Source: Bacteroidales bacterium
GTDB lineage: Bacteria > Bacteroidota > Bacteroidia > Bacteroidales > F082
Assembly: GCA_021647205.1 (NCBI GenBank)
Contig: JAKIVD010000009.1
Span: forward strand, 62,001-126,000
DNA: 64,000 bases
Direction of reading: 5' to 3'
Of the stretch, positions 9,297-19,769 are shown piece by piece (positions within the stretch are counted from its first letter, which is position 1; each line of letters begins with the position of its first letter). Below the pieces are notes generated by a model that worked only from the letters and a program-made list of their open reading frames with translations, searched no databases and was not told the DNA's origin. A program made the translations under genes and the position numbers.

Positions 9297-12200
9297 ATGG
9301 CTTTCAGAAAAGACAGCAAAATCCCCAGTTCTTTCGATAAGATTACCATCAGCCTTGCTTCACCCGAGACGATCCTGGACCGTTCGCACGGCGAAGTACT
9401 GAAACCTGAAACCATTAACTACCGCACCTATAAACCGGAGCGCGATGGTTTGTTTTGTGAACGGATTTTCGGCCCCACAAAAGATTACGAATGTCATTGC
9501 GGCAAATACAAACGCATCAGGTACAAAGGTATTGTTTGCGATCGCTGCGGTGTTGAAGTTACCGAAAAAAAGGTCAGGCGTGAAAGAATGGGGCACATCC
9601 AACTGGTGGTGCCCGTGGTCCACATCTGGTTCTTCCGTTCGCTGCCAAGTAAGGTTGGCGCCTTGCTCGGACTGCAAACCAAAAAACTCGAAATGATAAT
9701 TTATTACGAGCGTTATGCCGTAATCAACCCGGGTATTTTACTGAAAAAAGACAAAGATGATGAGGAAGGGCTTGAATTTATGCAATTCCTTACTGAAGAA
9801 GAATATTTTGATATCCTCGAGAAGCTCCCACCAGAGAACCAATATCTCGATGATGACAATCCGGATAAATTTATTGCGAAGATGGGTGCCGAAGCGGTAC
9901 ACGATTTACTCGCCAAACTTGACCTGGATAAAACTTCTTACGAACTGCGCCACAAGGCAAATACCGAAACATCGCAACAGCGTAAAGCCGACGCTTTAAA
10001 ACGCCTGCAGGTTTTCGAAGCTTTCCGCGATGCCAGAAACCGGGCAGAAAACCGGCCGGAATGGATGATTGTTAAAATTATTCCTGTCATCCCGCCCGAG
10101 TTAAGGCCACTTGTCCCACTGGACGGTGGACGTTTTGCCACTTCCGACCTGAATGATTTGTACCGTAGGGTGATCATCCGGAACAACCGCCTGAAAAGAC
10201 TCATTGAAATCAAAGCTCCTGATGTCATCATGCGCAATGAGAAACGGATGCTCCAAGAAGCCGTTGACTCCTTGTTCGATAATTCCAGGAAATCGAGTGC
10301 GGTAAAAACAGAATCGAACAGGCCGTTAAAATCGCTGAGCGACAGCCTGAAAGGAAAACAGGGACGTTTCCGCCAGAACCTTCTCGGAAAACGTGTTGAC
10401 TACTCTGGCCGTTCGGTTATTGTTGTCGGCCCCGAACTGCGGCTCAACGAATGTGGTTTGCCAAAAGAAATGGCATCTGAATTGTTCAAGCCGTTTATCA
10501 TCAAAAAATTGCTCGAACGCGGGATTGTTAAAACCGTAAAATCGGCCAAAAAGATTGTTGAGAAAAAAGATGCCATTGTTTGGGACATCCTCGAAAATAT
10601 ACTCAAAGGCCATCCTGTCCTGCTTAACCGTGCTCCTACACTTCACCGTTTGGGCATTCAGGCATTTCAGCCGAAACTCGTTGAGGGGAAAGCCATTCAG
10701 CTTCACCCACTGGTTTGTACGGCCTTCAACGCCGACTTTGATGGTGACCAAATGGCCGTGCATGTCCCGCTGGGACACGCCGCAGTACTGGAAGCACAAA
10801 TCCTGATGCTGGCCTCACACAACATCCTCAACCCTGCCAACGGTGCTCCGATTACAGTACCTTCCCAAGACATGGTTTTGGGACTTTACTACATCACCAA
10901 GGCCCGCAAAAGCACAAAAGAACATCCGGTGAAAGGGGAAGGGATGAGTTTCTATTCCCCCAACGAAGTAAACATTGCCTACAACGAAAAAATTGTTGAC
11001 CTGCATGCCATTATCAAGGTGAAAGTTGATGTAAAAGAAGAAGGAAAAATCGTCAACAAGCTGATTGAAACCACCGTGGGTCGTGTGATGTTTAACCAGT
11101 TTGTCCCGAAAGAGTATGGTTACATTAACGAACTGATGACCAAACGTGCCCTGCGCGACATTATCGGCGAGATATTGAAAGAAACCGGCACCGAAGTGAC
11201 GGCCAATTTCCTCGACAACATTAAATCGCTTGGGTTTAAAATGGCTTTCAAAGGTGGTTTATCCTTTAACCTCGGAAATATTCTTATCCCCGAAATCAAA
11301 GAAAAACTGATTGAGAATGCCAACAAAGAAGTTGATGAAGTGCTGAACAACTACAATATGGGATTCATCACCAACAACGAAAGGTACAATCAGATTATCG
11401 ACATCTGGACACACACCAACTCCCACCTTACCAATACGGTTATGAAGGAGTTGTCGCAGAACGACCAGGGGTTTAACCCGGTTTACATGATGCTCGATTC
11501 AGGTGCCCGGGGCTCGAAAGAACAAATCCGTCAGCTTTCCGGCATGAGGGGACTGATGGCGAAACCGCAAAAATCAGGTGCAACAGGTGGTGAAATTATT
11601 GAGAACCCCATTTTGTCCAACTTTAAAGAAGGACTCTCCGTTCTTGAGTATTTTATTTCAACACACGGTGCGCGTAAGGGTTTGGCCGATACAGCCCTGA
11701 AAACTGCTGATGCCGGTTACCTGACAAGAAGGCTCGTTGATGTGGCCCAGGATGTCGTGATCAACATTGAAGACTGCGGTACTTTGCGCGGGCTTACCAC
11801 TTCTGCACTTAAAAAAGGGGAAGATGTTGTTGAGACCTTGTTTGACAGAATACTGGGGCGCGTTACCCTTCACGATGTGTACGACCCCCTTACAGAAGAA
11901 CTGGTAATTGAGGCCGGAAACGAAATTACAGAATATCATGCCCGCATCATTGAGGAATCACCCATCGAATCTGTGGAAATCAGATCGGTACTGACCTGCG
12001 AATCGAAACGCGGGGTTTGTGCCAAGTGTTACGGACGTAACCTGGCATCGGGCCGCATGGTCCAAAAAGGGGAGGCTGTTGGTGTTATTGCCGCCCAGTC
12101 TATCGGTGAGCCGGGAACACAGTTGACCCTGCGAACTTTCCACCAGGGGGGTACCGCTTCAAATATTGCGGCAACTTCAAAAATTGAGGCAACCTTCGAC

Positions 12201-13637
12201 GGTACAATTAAAATTGAAGAATTACGGACTGTTGACTTTAAGAACGACAAAGGTGAGAATTATGAAGTCGTTGTCGGACGTTCGGCAGAGATGTGGATTC
12301 TCGACAAACAAACCGGGGTCGTACTTTCATCGGCAAATATTCCTTATGCTTCCAACCTGTATTTCAAAAACGGGGCAAAAGTCAAAAAAGGTGATGTGAT
12401 TGCCGAATGGGATCCTTACAACGCCGTTATCCTTTCTGATGTACAGGGCAGTATTGCTTTCGAGAATATTATTGAAGGTGAAACCTTCCGGATGGAATCG
12501 GATGAGCAAACCGGTTACGAAGAAATGGTGATTAGCGAAAACCGCCAAAAAGCAAAAAACCCGATCATTAAAGTCTTGTCGGAAGACGGTACGCTGATAC
12601 GCAGCTATGACCTGCCAACCGGCGCCCATATCCTTGTTAAAGAAGGCCAAAGCATTAAAGCCGGTAGCCTGTTGGTGAAAATCCCCCGTGCCTTTGGCAA
12701 ATCGGGAGACATTACCGGTGGCCTGCCACGTGTTACCGAATTGTTTGAAGCAAGAAACCCTTCGGAACCCGCTACAGTTTCAGAGATTGACGGTGTCGTC
12801 AGCTTTGGGAAAAAACTGAAACGCGGAAACCGCGAAGTCATCATCACCTCAAAAACAGGTGAAGAGAAGAAATACCTGATTTCGACGAAAAAGCAAATCC
12901 TGGCACAGGAAGGCGATTTTGTGAAAGCAGGTACTTCACTTTCTGACGGCGTGATGACCCCCTCGGATATTCTTGCCATCAAGGGACCGATGAAAGTTCA
13001 GGAGTACATCGTCAACGAAATTCAGGAAGTTTACCGTCTGCAAGGCGTAAAAATCAACGACAAACACTTTGAAACCATTGTTCGTCAGATGATGCGCAAA
13101 GTGCAGGTCGCAGATTCGGGCGACACCCGTTTCCTCGAAAATGAACTGGTCAGTAAAATCGAATTCCAGGAAGTCAATGATGAAATCTTCGGAATGAAGG
13201 TGGTGGTCGAAACCGGGGATTCGGAAAACTTCACACCCGGACAAATTGTGAGCGCACGTAAACTTCGCGAAGAAAACTCTGCGCTGAAACGCCGGGACAA
13301 GACCCTGGTAGAAGCAAGAGACGCCCAGCCGGCCACCGCGCGCCAGGTGCTTCAGGGTATCACAAAAGCCTCGCTGCAAACCAACAGCTTTATTTCTGCG
13401 GCCTCTTTCCAGGAAACCACAAAAGTACTTACACTGGCATCTATTGCAGCCAAGTCGGACAGCCTGCTTGGTTTGAAGGAGAATGTTATTGTAGGCCATA
13501 AAATCCCTGCGGGTACAGGCCTTCGTGAGTACGAGGATATTATTGTAGGTTCGAAAGAAGAATACGATACTATTATGGAATCAGCTGCTGCTGACACCGA
13601 TGTTGCCAGTGAAGAAGGCGAACTTAACAAACAATAA
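9297..13637 (+). CDS. rpoC: DNA-directed RNA polymerase subunit beta'
   Basis: Beta' subunit, 1446 residues. The N-terminal zinc-binding site [20 protein letters not shown] (about 66-85) is intact. The catalytic [15 protein letters not shown] motif starts at residue 478 with the three Mg-binding aspartates at 480, 482 and 484. The second zinc site ([13 protein letters not shown]) and the trigger-loop/bridge-helix region ([23 protein letters not shown]) are present. It ends in an acidic, variable tail. It is probably co-transcribed with rpoB and the small DUF3467 gene that follows. Confidence 0.99.
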   Translation: MAFRKDSKIPSSFDKITISLASPETILDRSHGEVLKPETINYRTYKPERDGLFCERIFGPTKDYECHCGKYKRIRYKGIVCDRCGVEVTEKKVRRERMGHIQLVVPVVHIWFFRSLPSKVGALLGLQTKKLEMIIYYERYAVINPGILLKKDKDDEEGLEFMQFLTEEEYFDILEKLPPENQYLDDDNPDKFIAKMGAEAVHDLLAKLDLDKTSYELRHKANTETSQQRKADALKRLQVFEAFRDARNRAENRPEWMIVKIIPVIPPELRPLVPLDGGRFATSDLNDLYRRVIIRNNRLKRLIEIKAPDVIMRNEKRMLQEAVDSLFDNSRKSSAVKTESNRPLKSLSDSLKGKQGRFRQNLLGKRVDYSGRSVIVVGPELRLNECGLPKEMASELFKPFIIKKLLERGIVKTVKSAKKIVEKKDAIVWDILENILKGHPVLLNRAPTLHRLGIQAFQPKLVEGKAIQLHPLVCTAFNADFDGDQMAVHVPLGHAAVLEAQILMLASHNILNPANGAPITVPSQDMVLGLYYITKARKSTKEHPVKGEGMSFYSPNEVNIAYNEKIVDLHAIIKVKVDVKEEGKIVNKLIETTVGRVMFNQFVPKEYGYINELMTKRALRDIIGEILKETGTEVTANFLDNIKSLGFKMAFKGGLSFNLGNILIPEIKEKLIENANKEVDEVLNNYNMGFITNNERYNQIIDIWTHTNSHLTNTVMKELSQNDQGFNPVYMMLDSGARGSKEQIRQLSGMRGLMAKPQKSGATGGEIIENPILSNFKEGLSVLEYFISTHGARKGLADTALKTADAGYLTRRLVDVAQDVVINIEDCGTLRGLTTSALKKGEDVVETLFDRILGRVTLHDVYDPLTEELVIEAGNEITEYHARIIEESPIESVEIRSVLTCESKRGVCAKCYGRNLASGRMVQKGEAVGVIAAQSIGEPGTQLTLRTFHQGGTASNIAATSKIEATFDGTIKIEELRTVDFKNDKGENYEVVVGRSAEMWILDKQTGVVLSSANIPYASNLYFKNGAKVKKGDVIAEWDPYNAVILSDVQGSIAFENIIEGETFRMESDEQTGYEEMVISENRQKAKNPIIKVLSEDGTLIRSYDLPTGAHILVKEGQSIKAGSLLVKIPRAFGKSGDITGGLPRVTELFEARNPSEPATVSEIDGVVSFGKKLKRGNREVIITSKTGEEKKYLISTKKQILAQEGDFVKAGTSLSDGVMTPSDILAIKGPMKVQEYIVNEIQEVYRLQGVKINDKHFETIVRQMMRKVQVADSGDTRFLENELVSKIEFQEVNDEIFGMKVVVETGDSENFTPGQIVSARKLREENSALKRRDKTLVEARDAQPATARQVLQGITKASLQTNSFISAASFQETTKVLTLASIAAKSDSLLGLKENVIVGHKIPAGTGLREYEDIIVGSKEEYDTIMESAAADTDVASEEGELNKQ

Positions 13638-13641
13638 TTTA

Positions 13642-13668
13642 GGTACCGGCCTTCGCCGGGCCGGTATC
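13642..13668 (+). terminator. GC-rich hairpin after rpoC without a U tract
   Basis: TACCGGCC (13644-13651) pairs with GGCCGGTA (13659-13666), extended by G-T and G-C pairs on the outside. No T run follows and the next gene begins 18 nt downstream. It is therefore more likely a processing or stability element than a full terminator. Confidence 0.4.
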
Positions 13669-13685
13669 ATATTAATACAGACAGC

Positions 13686-14000
13686 ATGGAAGAAAAGAAA
13701 AAAAATCAAATCAACATTGAGTTGAGTGAAGAAGTGGCAGAGGGAACCTATTCAAACCTTGCCATCATTACCCATTCTCATGCCGAATTTATTATCGATT
13801 TTGTAAAATTGATGCCGGGGGCGCCAAAAGCAAAGGTGAAGTCGCGCATTATTTTAACGCCCGAACATGCTAAAAGGCTATACAAAGCACTGCATGACAA
13901 CCTCAGGAAATTTGAGTCGCTGCACGGCCCAATCAAAGAAACCAAAACGGATGGTACGATTCCCCCGTTTTCTTTTGGGGCGCCAACTGCGCAAGCTTAA
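13686..14000 (+). CDS. DUF3467 family protein downstream of rpoC
   Basis: A 104-residue protein of the DUF3467 family, which in Bacteroidota is regularly encoded just after rpoC. The core is recognisable: IELSEEVAEGTYSNLAIITH, then FIIDFVKLMPG, then KSRIILTPEHAKRLYKALHDNL. No catalytic motif, signal peptide or membrane segment is visible, so it is a small cytoplasmic protein. Its function is not known to me. Position suggests a link to transcription or the ribosome. It is the last gene of the + strand block and is followed by a strong terminator. Confidence 0.9.
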   Translation: MEEKKKNQINIELSEEVAEGTYSNLAIITHSHAEFIIDFVKLMPGAPKAKVKSRIILTPEHAKRLYKALHDNLRKFESLHGPIKETKTDGTIPPFSFGAPTAQA

Positions 14001-14005
14001 TTAGG

Positions 14006-14030
14006 AACCCTGCAATCGCAGGGTTTTTTT
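14006..14030 (+). terminator. Rho-independent terminator of the tuf-rpoC block
   Basis: AACCCTGC (14006-14013), loop AATC, GCAGGGTT (14018-14025), with a T run at 14024-14030: an 8-bp perfect stem, small loop and seven T. It lies 6 nt after the DUF3467 stop and marks the end of the operon. Confidence 0.9.
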
Positions 14031-14044
14031 GTGGGATGATATTT

Positions 14045-14989
14045 TTACAACAACGCGTGCTTTCGAAGGAACTCCCGCATCGCATTGTAAGCAACTTCAC
14101 GCACATGCTTTGTTGACAGGAGTAAATCGTGGAGCCCATCCTCAACAACGGCGACTTCTGTGTTTTTCCCGATAACTCTGGCAAACCTGGCGATGTCCTC
14201 TACATTCAATACCGCATCGGCAGTTTTCATTTCGGGAGAATATTTTCCGGGTTTTACACTTCTTGAAGCATGCATTACCAAAACAGGGACAGCAATCTTT
14301 AGTCCTTTTTGCAACTCTTGTTGCGCCGTATGGATCGCATTGATCCAGCCAAAGTTCAACGGGAAGCCTTCGATGGGTTTGTAGCTGAGGTCAAAATCCC
14401 ATTCCCCTGAGTAATCTTTGTGCAAACTGATGGGATAGCCGGGTTTTAAACCCTCCGGAGAAGGGAGGTCAGGAAAATGCTTTCCGATAGCTGCCGTTAA
14501 CGGTAGCAACAGTTTTTTGACCAAAGCCGGCATATTAAAATCAAAAAACGGACTGTTGAGGATGAGTGCATCAATAGTCCCTTTATCCCTGCGGTGGTGG
14601 GCATACAATGAGCCGATCAACCCGCCGGTTGAGTGACCCATTAACACCAGCATTTCGTTGCCGTCATTTTTCCTGATGGTATCAACAGCCAAATCCAGTT
14701 CCTCAAAATATTCGGTATATTCCCTGAAATTATTTGGTTTTTGGTGGGGAAGTATTGAGCGTCCGTATTTTCTCAGTTCGATAGCATAAAAATCAAAGCC
14801 CAGACAGTTGGCCCATTCAGCCAGCGCTATCTGAAAAAAATAATCGACAAATCCATGAATATAAAGTATTGCTTTCCCCCTGCCTTTTTCGAGCTTGCTT
14901 TCAATTAAGGTTGCTACTGCCCTACCCTCGTAATCTTCTTTTAGTTCCAGGCTGGAAACTACACATTGTTTTTCCCTGAATTTTCCCAT
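14045..14989 (-). CDS. Alpha/beta hydrolase (lysophospholipase/serine aminopeptidase-like)
   Basis: A 314-residue soluble alpha/beta-hydrolase. Motifs in order: HGF oxyanion loop at 45-47, nucleophile elbow GHSTGG with Ser120, a candidate acidic residue in the TADAVLNVEDI segment (about 264), and a C-terminal His in DGLHDLLLS (about 290). This is the layout of the Hydrolase_4 (monoglyceride lipase/lysophospholipase-like) families. No signal peptide is seen, so it is probably cytoplasmic. The substrate cannot be told. It is minus strand, convergent with the rpoC operon, and 115 nt downstream of the S41 protease gene with a terminator between, so probably its own transcript. Confidence 0.85.
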   Translation of the reverse strand: MGKFREKQCVVSSLELKEDYEGRAVATLIESKLEKGRGKAILYIHGFVDYFFQIALAEWANCLGFDFYAIELRKYGRSILPHQKPNNFREYTEYFEELDLAVDTIRKNDGNEMLVLMGHSTGGLIGSLYAHHRRDKGTIDALILNSPFFDFNMPALVKKLLLPLTAAIGKHFPDLPSPEGLKPGYPISLHKDYSGEWDFDLSYKPIEGFPLNFGWINAIHTAQQELQKGLKIAVPVLVMHASRSVKPGKYSPEMKTADAVLNVEDIARFARVIGKNTEVAVVEDGLHDLLLSTKHVREVAYNAMREFLRKHALL

Positions 14990-15039
14990 TGCATAATTGT
15001 TTTGTACAAAAGTAAAGAATTCGCCAAAGGCGACCTTAC

Positions 15040-15081
15040 CATAAAATAAATGGGGCTGTTTCCGTATCTGAAAACAGCCCC
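15040..15081 (-). terminator. Terminator of the S41 protease gene
   Basis: Read on the minus strand, AGGGGCTGTTT-type arms (15072-15081 with 15052-15061, 10 bp perfect) enclose a 10-nt loop and are followed by an AT-rich tail (15040-15051). It lies between the stop at 15105 and the hydrolase start at 14989. Confidence 0.75.
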
Positions 15082-15104
15082 TAATTAGCTCTCCTGTTAA
15101 ACCC

Positions 15105-18100
15105 CTACTTTGACTTATCGGGATAATCTGGGATTTTCGGGGGTGATTTAAAATCTTTCAACTGTTCCAAAATCACTTCAATGGCTTTGTTCAGTTGCTG
15201 ATCTTCGCCGGCATATTCTTTAGCCGGGTCGTTATCAACCACAATGTCAGGTTCCACACCATAGCCCTCAATTGTCCAATTGCCGTCGGTATCGAAAGGG
15301 GCAAATTCGGGCCGGCGCAAATCGCCACCATCTACAAAGGGCAGCGAACCACGGATGCCCACTACGCCTCCCCAGGAACGTAGCCCGATAATTGTTCCCA
15401 TCTTCAGTTTTTTAAACTGATAAGGAAACAAATCGCCGTCGGAGGCGGAATAATTGTCGATGAGCATCACTTTCGGGCCCAGAATCATTTGCGCCGGTTT
15501 GGTATTGACACCGTTATTGCGCGACATGCCGTAAAGCGTGAGTTCGCGCCTTAAACGCTCGATGAGCATAGGTGAAACGTTTCCGCCGCCATTGCCACGA
15601 TCGTCAATAATCAGTGCTTTTTTGTTAAGCTGGGGATAAAAATGCTTGACAAATTCATTCAATCCGCCCGGCCCCATGTCAGGAACATGAATATAACCCA
15701 CTTCACCATTGGTGGCTTTGTTGACTTTATCTGTGTTTTCCATCACCCATTTGTAATAATACAAACCCGATTCGTCTGCAATGGGTTTCACCAGAATATC
15801 GTGTGCCCCAGAAGTTGCTGCACTGGAATTTACAGTAAGCTGAACGGTTTTACCGGCAGTACCCAGCAGCAAAAAATAAATATCATTTACTTCGGTAACT
15901 GACTTTCCATTTACGGCAATGATAAAATCACCTTCTTTCACATCAACACCAACTTCAGTTAATGGCGACCTTGTTTTTTTCACCCAGTTTTCGCCGGGCA
16001 GGATTTCGTCAATTCTGAAATAACCCGAAGCATCGCGACTGAGCCTGGCACCCAGCAATCCGGTTTTAATGCGTTTGGGTTTGGGCTTGTCGCCACCCAA
16101 AACATAGGCATGGCCCACACTCAGTTCACCAATCATTTCACCGATCACATAATTCAAGTCGTTGCGGTTTTTAACGTAGGGAAGCAATACTGCATATTTT
16201 TCATTTATAGCAGGCCAGTCCAAACCATGCATATTGGGGGCGTAAAAGAAATCGCGCATTTGCCGCCACGATTCGTTAAAGATTTGTGCCCATTCTTCAT
16301 TCAGGTCAATCCTTACTTTCATCCCGCTTAGATCGATAAATTTTTCCGGTTTTACTTTTCCTTTTGGTAAATCAATAATGGCTCTTTTCCCGGAAACACT
16401 CACCAACATTTTTTTATGGTTGGCCGAAATCACAAACGAACCCACTTTCCCCAGATCTTTTTCTTTTTGGGTTTTCAGGTTGTACAATTTCATTTGGGGC
16501 CCCTGCGACTTCGATGAAGAAAAAACATAATAAATGTTGTTTCCAATCGGACTCAAATTCCAGTAGCTACCGGGTTTTCCGGGCAGTTTAATAACCCTGT
16601 CCAGTATCCCGTCAAAATCAATATTTACAGCTTTATCATCTTTTTTAGCTTCTCCATCTTTGTTGTTACCCTTATCCTTCTTTTTCTTTTTATCAGCTTC
16701 CGCTGATTTTTCTTCCTTTTTCACTGAAACCTCATCATTTACCGCCTCGAAAGGAGAGGGTGTTCCTTTCTGAAGGGTAACAAAATAAATGGCCGTCATA
16801 TCCCGGTATGCATGGTTCCATTCGGTCCAGCTGTAAATGGGGTTGAAATCACGGGCGGAAGTAAAAAACAGGTACTTGCCATCTGTATCAAAAACAGGAT
16901 TTGAAGCATTGTACCAATCGTCGGTTATCTGATGGGTCTCCCCACTTTGTGTATCAAAAACCATGACTTTGCTCACCGTATTCTGGAAAGGCAAAGTGTA
17001 GGCTATCCAGCGGCTGTCGGGCGACCAGTTGTAATCGCGGATTTCCCACGATTTTGAGTCTTCCACAACAAGCGAAACATTTTTTGAATTGACATCAAGA
17101 TAGCTCAGCCTTCCCATTTTATCAGACCAAAGCAGGTATTTGCTGTCGGGCGACCAGATGGGATTGTATTTATAAGTATCTGAATTGGTTGTCAACTGAA
17201 TGGCTTCTTCACTGCCGTCCTGTAGCTGGATATAAATTTCATCTTCCCCGCTACGGTCACTGATAAAAGAGATGTATTTACCGTTGGGTGACCATTCAAC
17301 ATTACGGTCGTGCACACCGGATGATTGGGTCAGGTTGCGGGTAATCCCCTTTTCGGCCGGTACGGTAAAGACTTCACCACGGGCACCAAAAGTTGCCCGT
17401 TTTCCATCGGGCGAAACAGCCCACGAATCGATAAATTTACTGGCATCCTTAAAACCACTCCTGGCAGTAAGCAGGTCGTTTTCAATATTCACCGTTACTT
17501 TTGTTATTGCACCGGTACTTAACTCATAATTGTAAATATAGCCACCGTTTTCGTAGGCGATGGAATGGTCGCCAAGCGAAGGAAATTTTATATCATATAA
17601 AGTATAATCTGTCAGTTTGGTTTCTGTTTTTGTATTTAAATCGTAAACAAACAGGTTCATGGTACGATCGCGGTCGCTCAGAAAATAAATTTTGTCGCCT
17701 GCCCACATCGGAAAAATATTCTGGTTGTCGTTGTTGGTGATATTGATGGTTTCCTTGCTATCAAAATCATAAACCCACACATCGTCGGCCATGCCGCCTT
17801 TGTAATATTTCCAGGTTCTGAACTCCCTGAAAACCCGGTTGTAGGCCATCTTTTTCCCATCGGGGGAGAATGAACACCAACCCCCAAAGGGCAGGGGCAA
17901 CTCTTCGGAAAGCCCGCCTTCGGTCGAAACTGTAAACAATTGCCCCTTAAAAGAATTAAAGGATTGCTTGCGCGATCGGTACACAATATTATCATTATCG
18001 GGCCAGGTCATCACGATATTATTCGGCCCCATGCGGTCGGAAATATCATCGCGGCCCAAGGTGGCTGTGTAAGTCAGGCGTTTCGGACTACCGCCTTCCG

Positions 18101-18383
18101 CCGGCATCAGAAAAACTTCGGTATTGCCATCGTACTGCCCGGTGAAAGCAATACTTTTTCCGTCAGGGGAAAAACGGGCAAACATTTCGTAGCCGTTCTG
18201 GTCGCTCGTCAAACGACGGGCTGTCCCTCCTTTTAAAGCCACCTCGTAAAGGTCACCGGCGTAGGTAAATACAACTTTGTCGCCGTGTACATTTGGAAAG
18301 CGGAGCAAACGGACATCCTGTTGGGCACTGAGCAATGTAGTAAAACCAACAATCAGCGCAATGATAACTAATGATTTTCTCAT
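15105..18383 (-). CDS. Secreted tricorn-like S41 peptidase with beta-propeller and PDZ domains
   Basis: A 1092-residue exported protease resembling tricorn. Signal peptide MRKSLVIIALIVGFTTLLSAQ, then TolB/WD40-like propeller repeats with many SPDGK-type motifs (about 30-540), a Lys/Asp-rich low-complexity linker near 550-590, a C1-type helical segment, a PDZ domain with GDFIIAVNGKSV, and the S41 catalytic domain. Candidate catalytic residues are the His in SVGHAY (about 770) and the Ser in NYSASDGD (about 985), with VEPDIVVDNDP near the end. It probably degrades peptides in the periplasm or outside the cell. Such proteins are common in Bacteroidota. It is monocistronic by context. Confidence 0.9.
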   Translation of the reverse strand: MRKSLVIIALIVGFTTLLSAQQDVRLLRFPNVHGDKVVFTYAGDLYEVALKGGTARRLTSDQNGYEMFARFSPDGKSIAFTGQYDGNTEVFLMPAEGGSPKRLTYTATLGRDDISDRMGPNNIVMTWPDNDNIVYRSRKQSFNSFKGQLFTVSTEGGLSEELPLPFGGWCSFSPDGKKMAYNRVFREFRTWKYYKGGMADDVWVYDFDSKETINITNNDNQNIFPMWAGDKIYFLSDRDRTMNLFVYDLNTKTETKLTDYTLYDIKFPSLGDHSIAYENGGYIYNYELSTGAITKVTVNIENDLLTARSGFKDASKFIDSWAVSPDGKRATFGARGEVFTVPAEKGITRNLTQSSGVHDRNVEWSPNGKYISFISDRSGEDEIYIQLQDGSEEAIQLTTNSDTYKYNPIWSPDSKYLLWSDKMGRLSYLDVNSKNVSLVVEDSKSWEIRDYNWSPDSRWIAYTLPFQNTVSKVMVFDTQSGETHQITDDWYNASNPVFDTDGKYLFFTSARDFNPIYSWTEWNHAYRDMTAIYFVTLQKGTPSPFEAVNDEVSVKKEEKSAEADKKKKKDKGNNKDGEAKKDDKAVNIDFDGILDRVIKLPGKPGSYWNLSPIGNNIYYVFSSSKSQGPQMKLYNLKTQKEKDLGKVGSFVISANHKKMLVSVSGKRAIIDLPKGKVKPEKFIDLSGMKVRIDLNEEWAQIFNESWRQMRDFFYAPNMHGLDWPAINEKYAVLLPYVKNRNDLNYVIGEMIGELSVGHAYVLGGDKPKPKRIKTGLLGARLSRDASGYFRIDEILPGENWVKKTRSPLTEVGVDVKEGDFIIAVNGKSVTEVNDIYFLLLGTAGKTVQLTVNSSAATSGAHDILVKPIADESGLYYYKWVMENTDKVNKATNGEVGYIHVPDMGPGGLNEFVKHFYPQLNKKALIIDDRGNGGGNVSPMLIERLRRELTLYGMSRNNGVNTKPAQMILGPKVMLIDNYSASDGDLFPYQFKKLKMGTIIGLRSWGGVVGIRGSLPFVDGGDLRRPEFAPFDTDGNWTIEGYGVEPDIVVDNDPAKEYAGEDQQLNKAIEVILEQLKDFKSPPKIPDYPDKSK

Positions 18384-18870
18384 GGTAATTTTATCTGTTT
18401 ACAAAAAAGCTTAATCGTTTTTGGCAGCCAAATTTATGCCACGCTGATAAATATTTGGCTTGAAGCATTGTAAGCGTGAACAACTTCACAGTAACGTTCA
18501 TTTTTGTCCGAATACAGACAGGGGTTGTTCAGTTACGGACAGGGGATAGAGAGTTGACAACTACTCTGGTTCTTTTCAATATGTGTCAATGAACTGTCGG
18601 ATTAGAATTACTCTAAATTCCTGAAATATGGAATGAATTTGACGATGGTAGGCTAAGATTTGTCCCAAGTAGATTTCCCCTCCATCCGCTTGTCAAAATA
18701 ACATGGGGGTCTTGGGTCTTTCTTTAGTCCGGGCAGGAAGTTGGCTCACGATTTGTGCCTCAGGATAAACTATGCGATATATCATATTTTAACTTCTTGA
18801 GCTTATTTTTATTTAGTCTAAATTAGCCGCAACTTTAAAACACACATTATTCACTATTCTCTTATTGTTT
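18384..18870. other. 487-nt divergent intergenic region
   Basis: This separates the divergent S41 protease and SCO genes. Apart from the candidate -7 box above I see only a short direct repeat (GACAGGGG, near 18520 and 18539). No convincing ORF, tRNA, terminator or riboswitch was recognised. It may hold both promoters and decayed sequence. Confidence 0.5.
18429..18436 (-). promoter_or_regulatory. Candidate -7 box for the S41 protease gene
   Basis: On the minus strand the sequence reads TAAATTTG, a match to TAnnTTTG, about 45 nt upstream of the ATG at 18383. No TTTG at the expected -33 spacing was found, so support is partial. Confidence 0.35.
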
Positions 18871-19689
18871 ATGAGGCACTTAACCCTTAGGCATCTTTCA
18901 GCACTCTTTCTTATCGTTCTTTTTTTGGTTGAAATCCCATCTGCTTTTGCACAGGAAGAATTGGGCATTTACGAGCATTTGGACGAATACATTTCGGATG
19001 ACCTGGTTTTTACCGATGAATTGTACAACGAAATCAACCTGAAAGAAGCCATCGACAAACCCACCGTTATCTGCCTGGTTTATTACGAATGCCCGGGCAT
19101 TTGCAGTCCGTTACTGAATGGGCTGGCCGAAGTTGCCGACAAAAGCGAAATGGAACTCGGCACCGATTACCAGATTTTCACCATCAGTTTCAACCCTGCC
19201 GAAACCCCTCCCCTGGCGGGGAAAAAGAAAAAAACTTACAGCAAATTGGTTTCGCATGGCGACCTTGAAAACGGCTGGAAATTTTTTACCGGCGACAGTA
19301 CAACCATTGATCAGTTGTTGGATGAAGTAGGATTTAAAGTAAAAAAGGAGGGAAAGGAATTTATCCATCCCGCCTCTTTAATCATGTTGAGCCCCGATGG
19401 AAAAATAACCCGCTACCTGCATGGCAGCACCTATTTCCTCCCCTTCGATTTAAAGATGGCCATTGTGGAAGCTGCAAAGGGAAAGTCGGGGCCAACCATT
19501 AACAAAGTCCTGAATTTCTGTTTCAGCTACGATGCGGAAGGAAAAAAATATGTGTTTAATGTAACCAAGGTTTCCGGGACAATCATCCTTGTGCTGGCCC
19601 TGAGCCTCTTGCTGAGCCTTGTTGTGAAAGGAAATAAAAAAAGAAAGACAGCCCATTTTGAAAAACCAGAGAGAGAGAGGGAAAAATAG
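18871..19689 (+). CDS. SCO1/SenC family copper chaperone
   Basis: A 272-residue SCO family protein with a thioredoxin fold that delivers copper to the CuA site of cytochrome oxidase. Signal peptide to about residue 28 (AFAQ), copper-binding CPGIC with Cys74 and Cys78, and the partner His166 in EFIHPASLI. A C-terminal transmembrane helix (TIILVLALSLLLSLVV) followed by basic residues anchors it, an arrangement seen in Bacteroidota. I chose ATG 18871; an in-frame TTG two codons earlier is less likely. It lies upstream of ctaD, fitting oxidase assembly, although one unrelated gene intervenes. Confidence 0.9.
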   Translation: MRHLTLRHLSALFLIVLFLVEIPSAFAQEELGIYEHLDEYISDDLVFTDELYNEINLKEAIDKPTVICLVYYECPGICSPLLNGLAEVADKSEMELGTDYQIFTISFNPAETPPLAGKKKKTYSKLVSHGDLENGWKFFTGDSTTIDQLLDEVGFKVKKEGKEFIHPASLIMLSPDGKITRYLHGSTYFLPFDLKMAIVEAAKGKSGPTINKVLNFCFSYDAEGKKYVFNVTKVSGTIILVLALSLLLSLVVKGNKKRKTAHFEKPEREREK

Positions 19690-19769
19690 ATAATTGAAAT
19701 GGGTATAGATAAGAAAAATGTAAAGATAGAATTTTACAAAACAAGAATCAATTTGACTAATTTAAAACT

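Noticed and set aside
12936-13499. 187-codon antisense open frame within rpoC
   Set aside because: It lies wholly inside rpoC, has no start context or family match, and is explained by codon bias of rpoC.
18384-18870. Riboswitch or small RNA in the long divergent spacer
   Set aside because: No conserved aptamer core, terminator or strong hairpin could be identified by eye.
18865-18873. TTG 18865 as SCO start
   Set aside because: ATG 18871 two codons later gives a normal signal peptide; there is no reason to prefer TTG.
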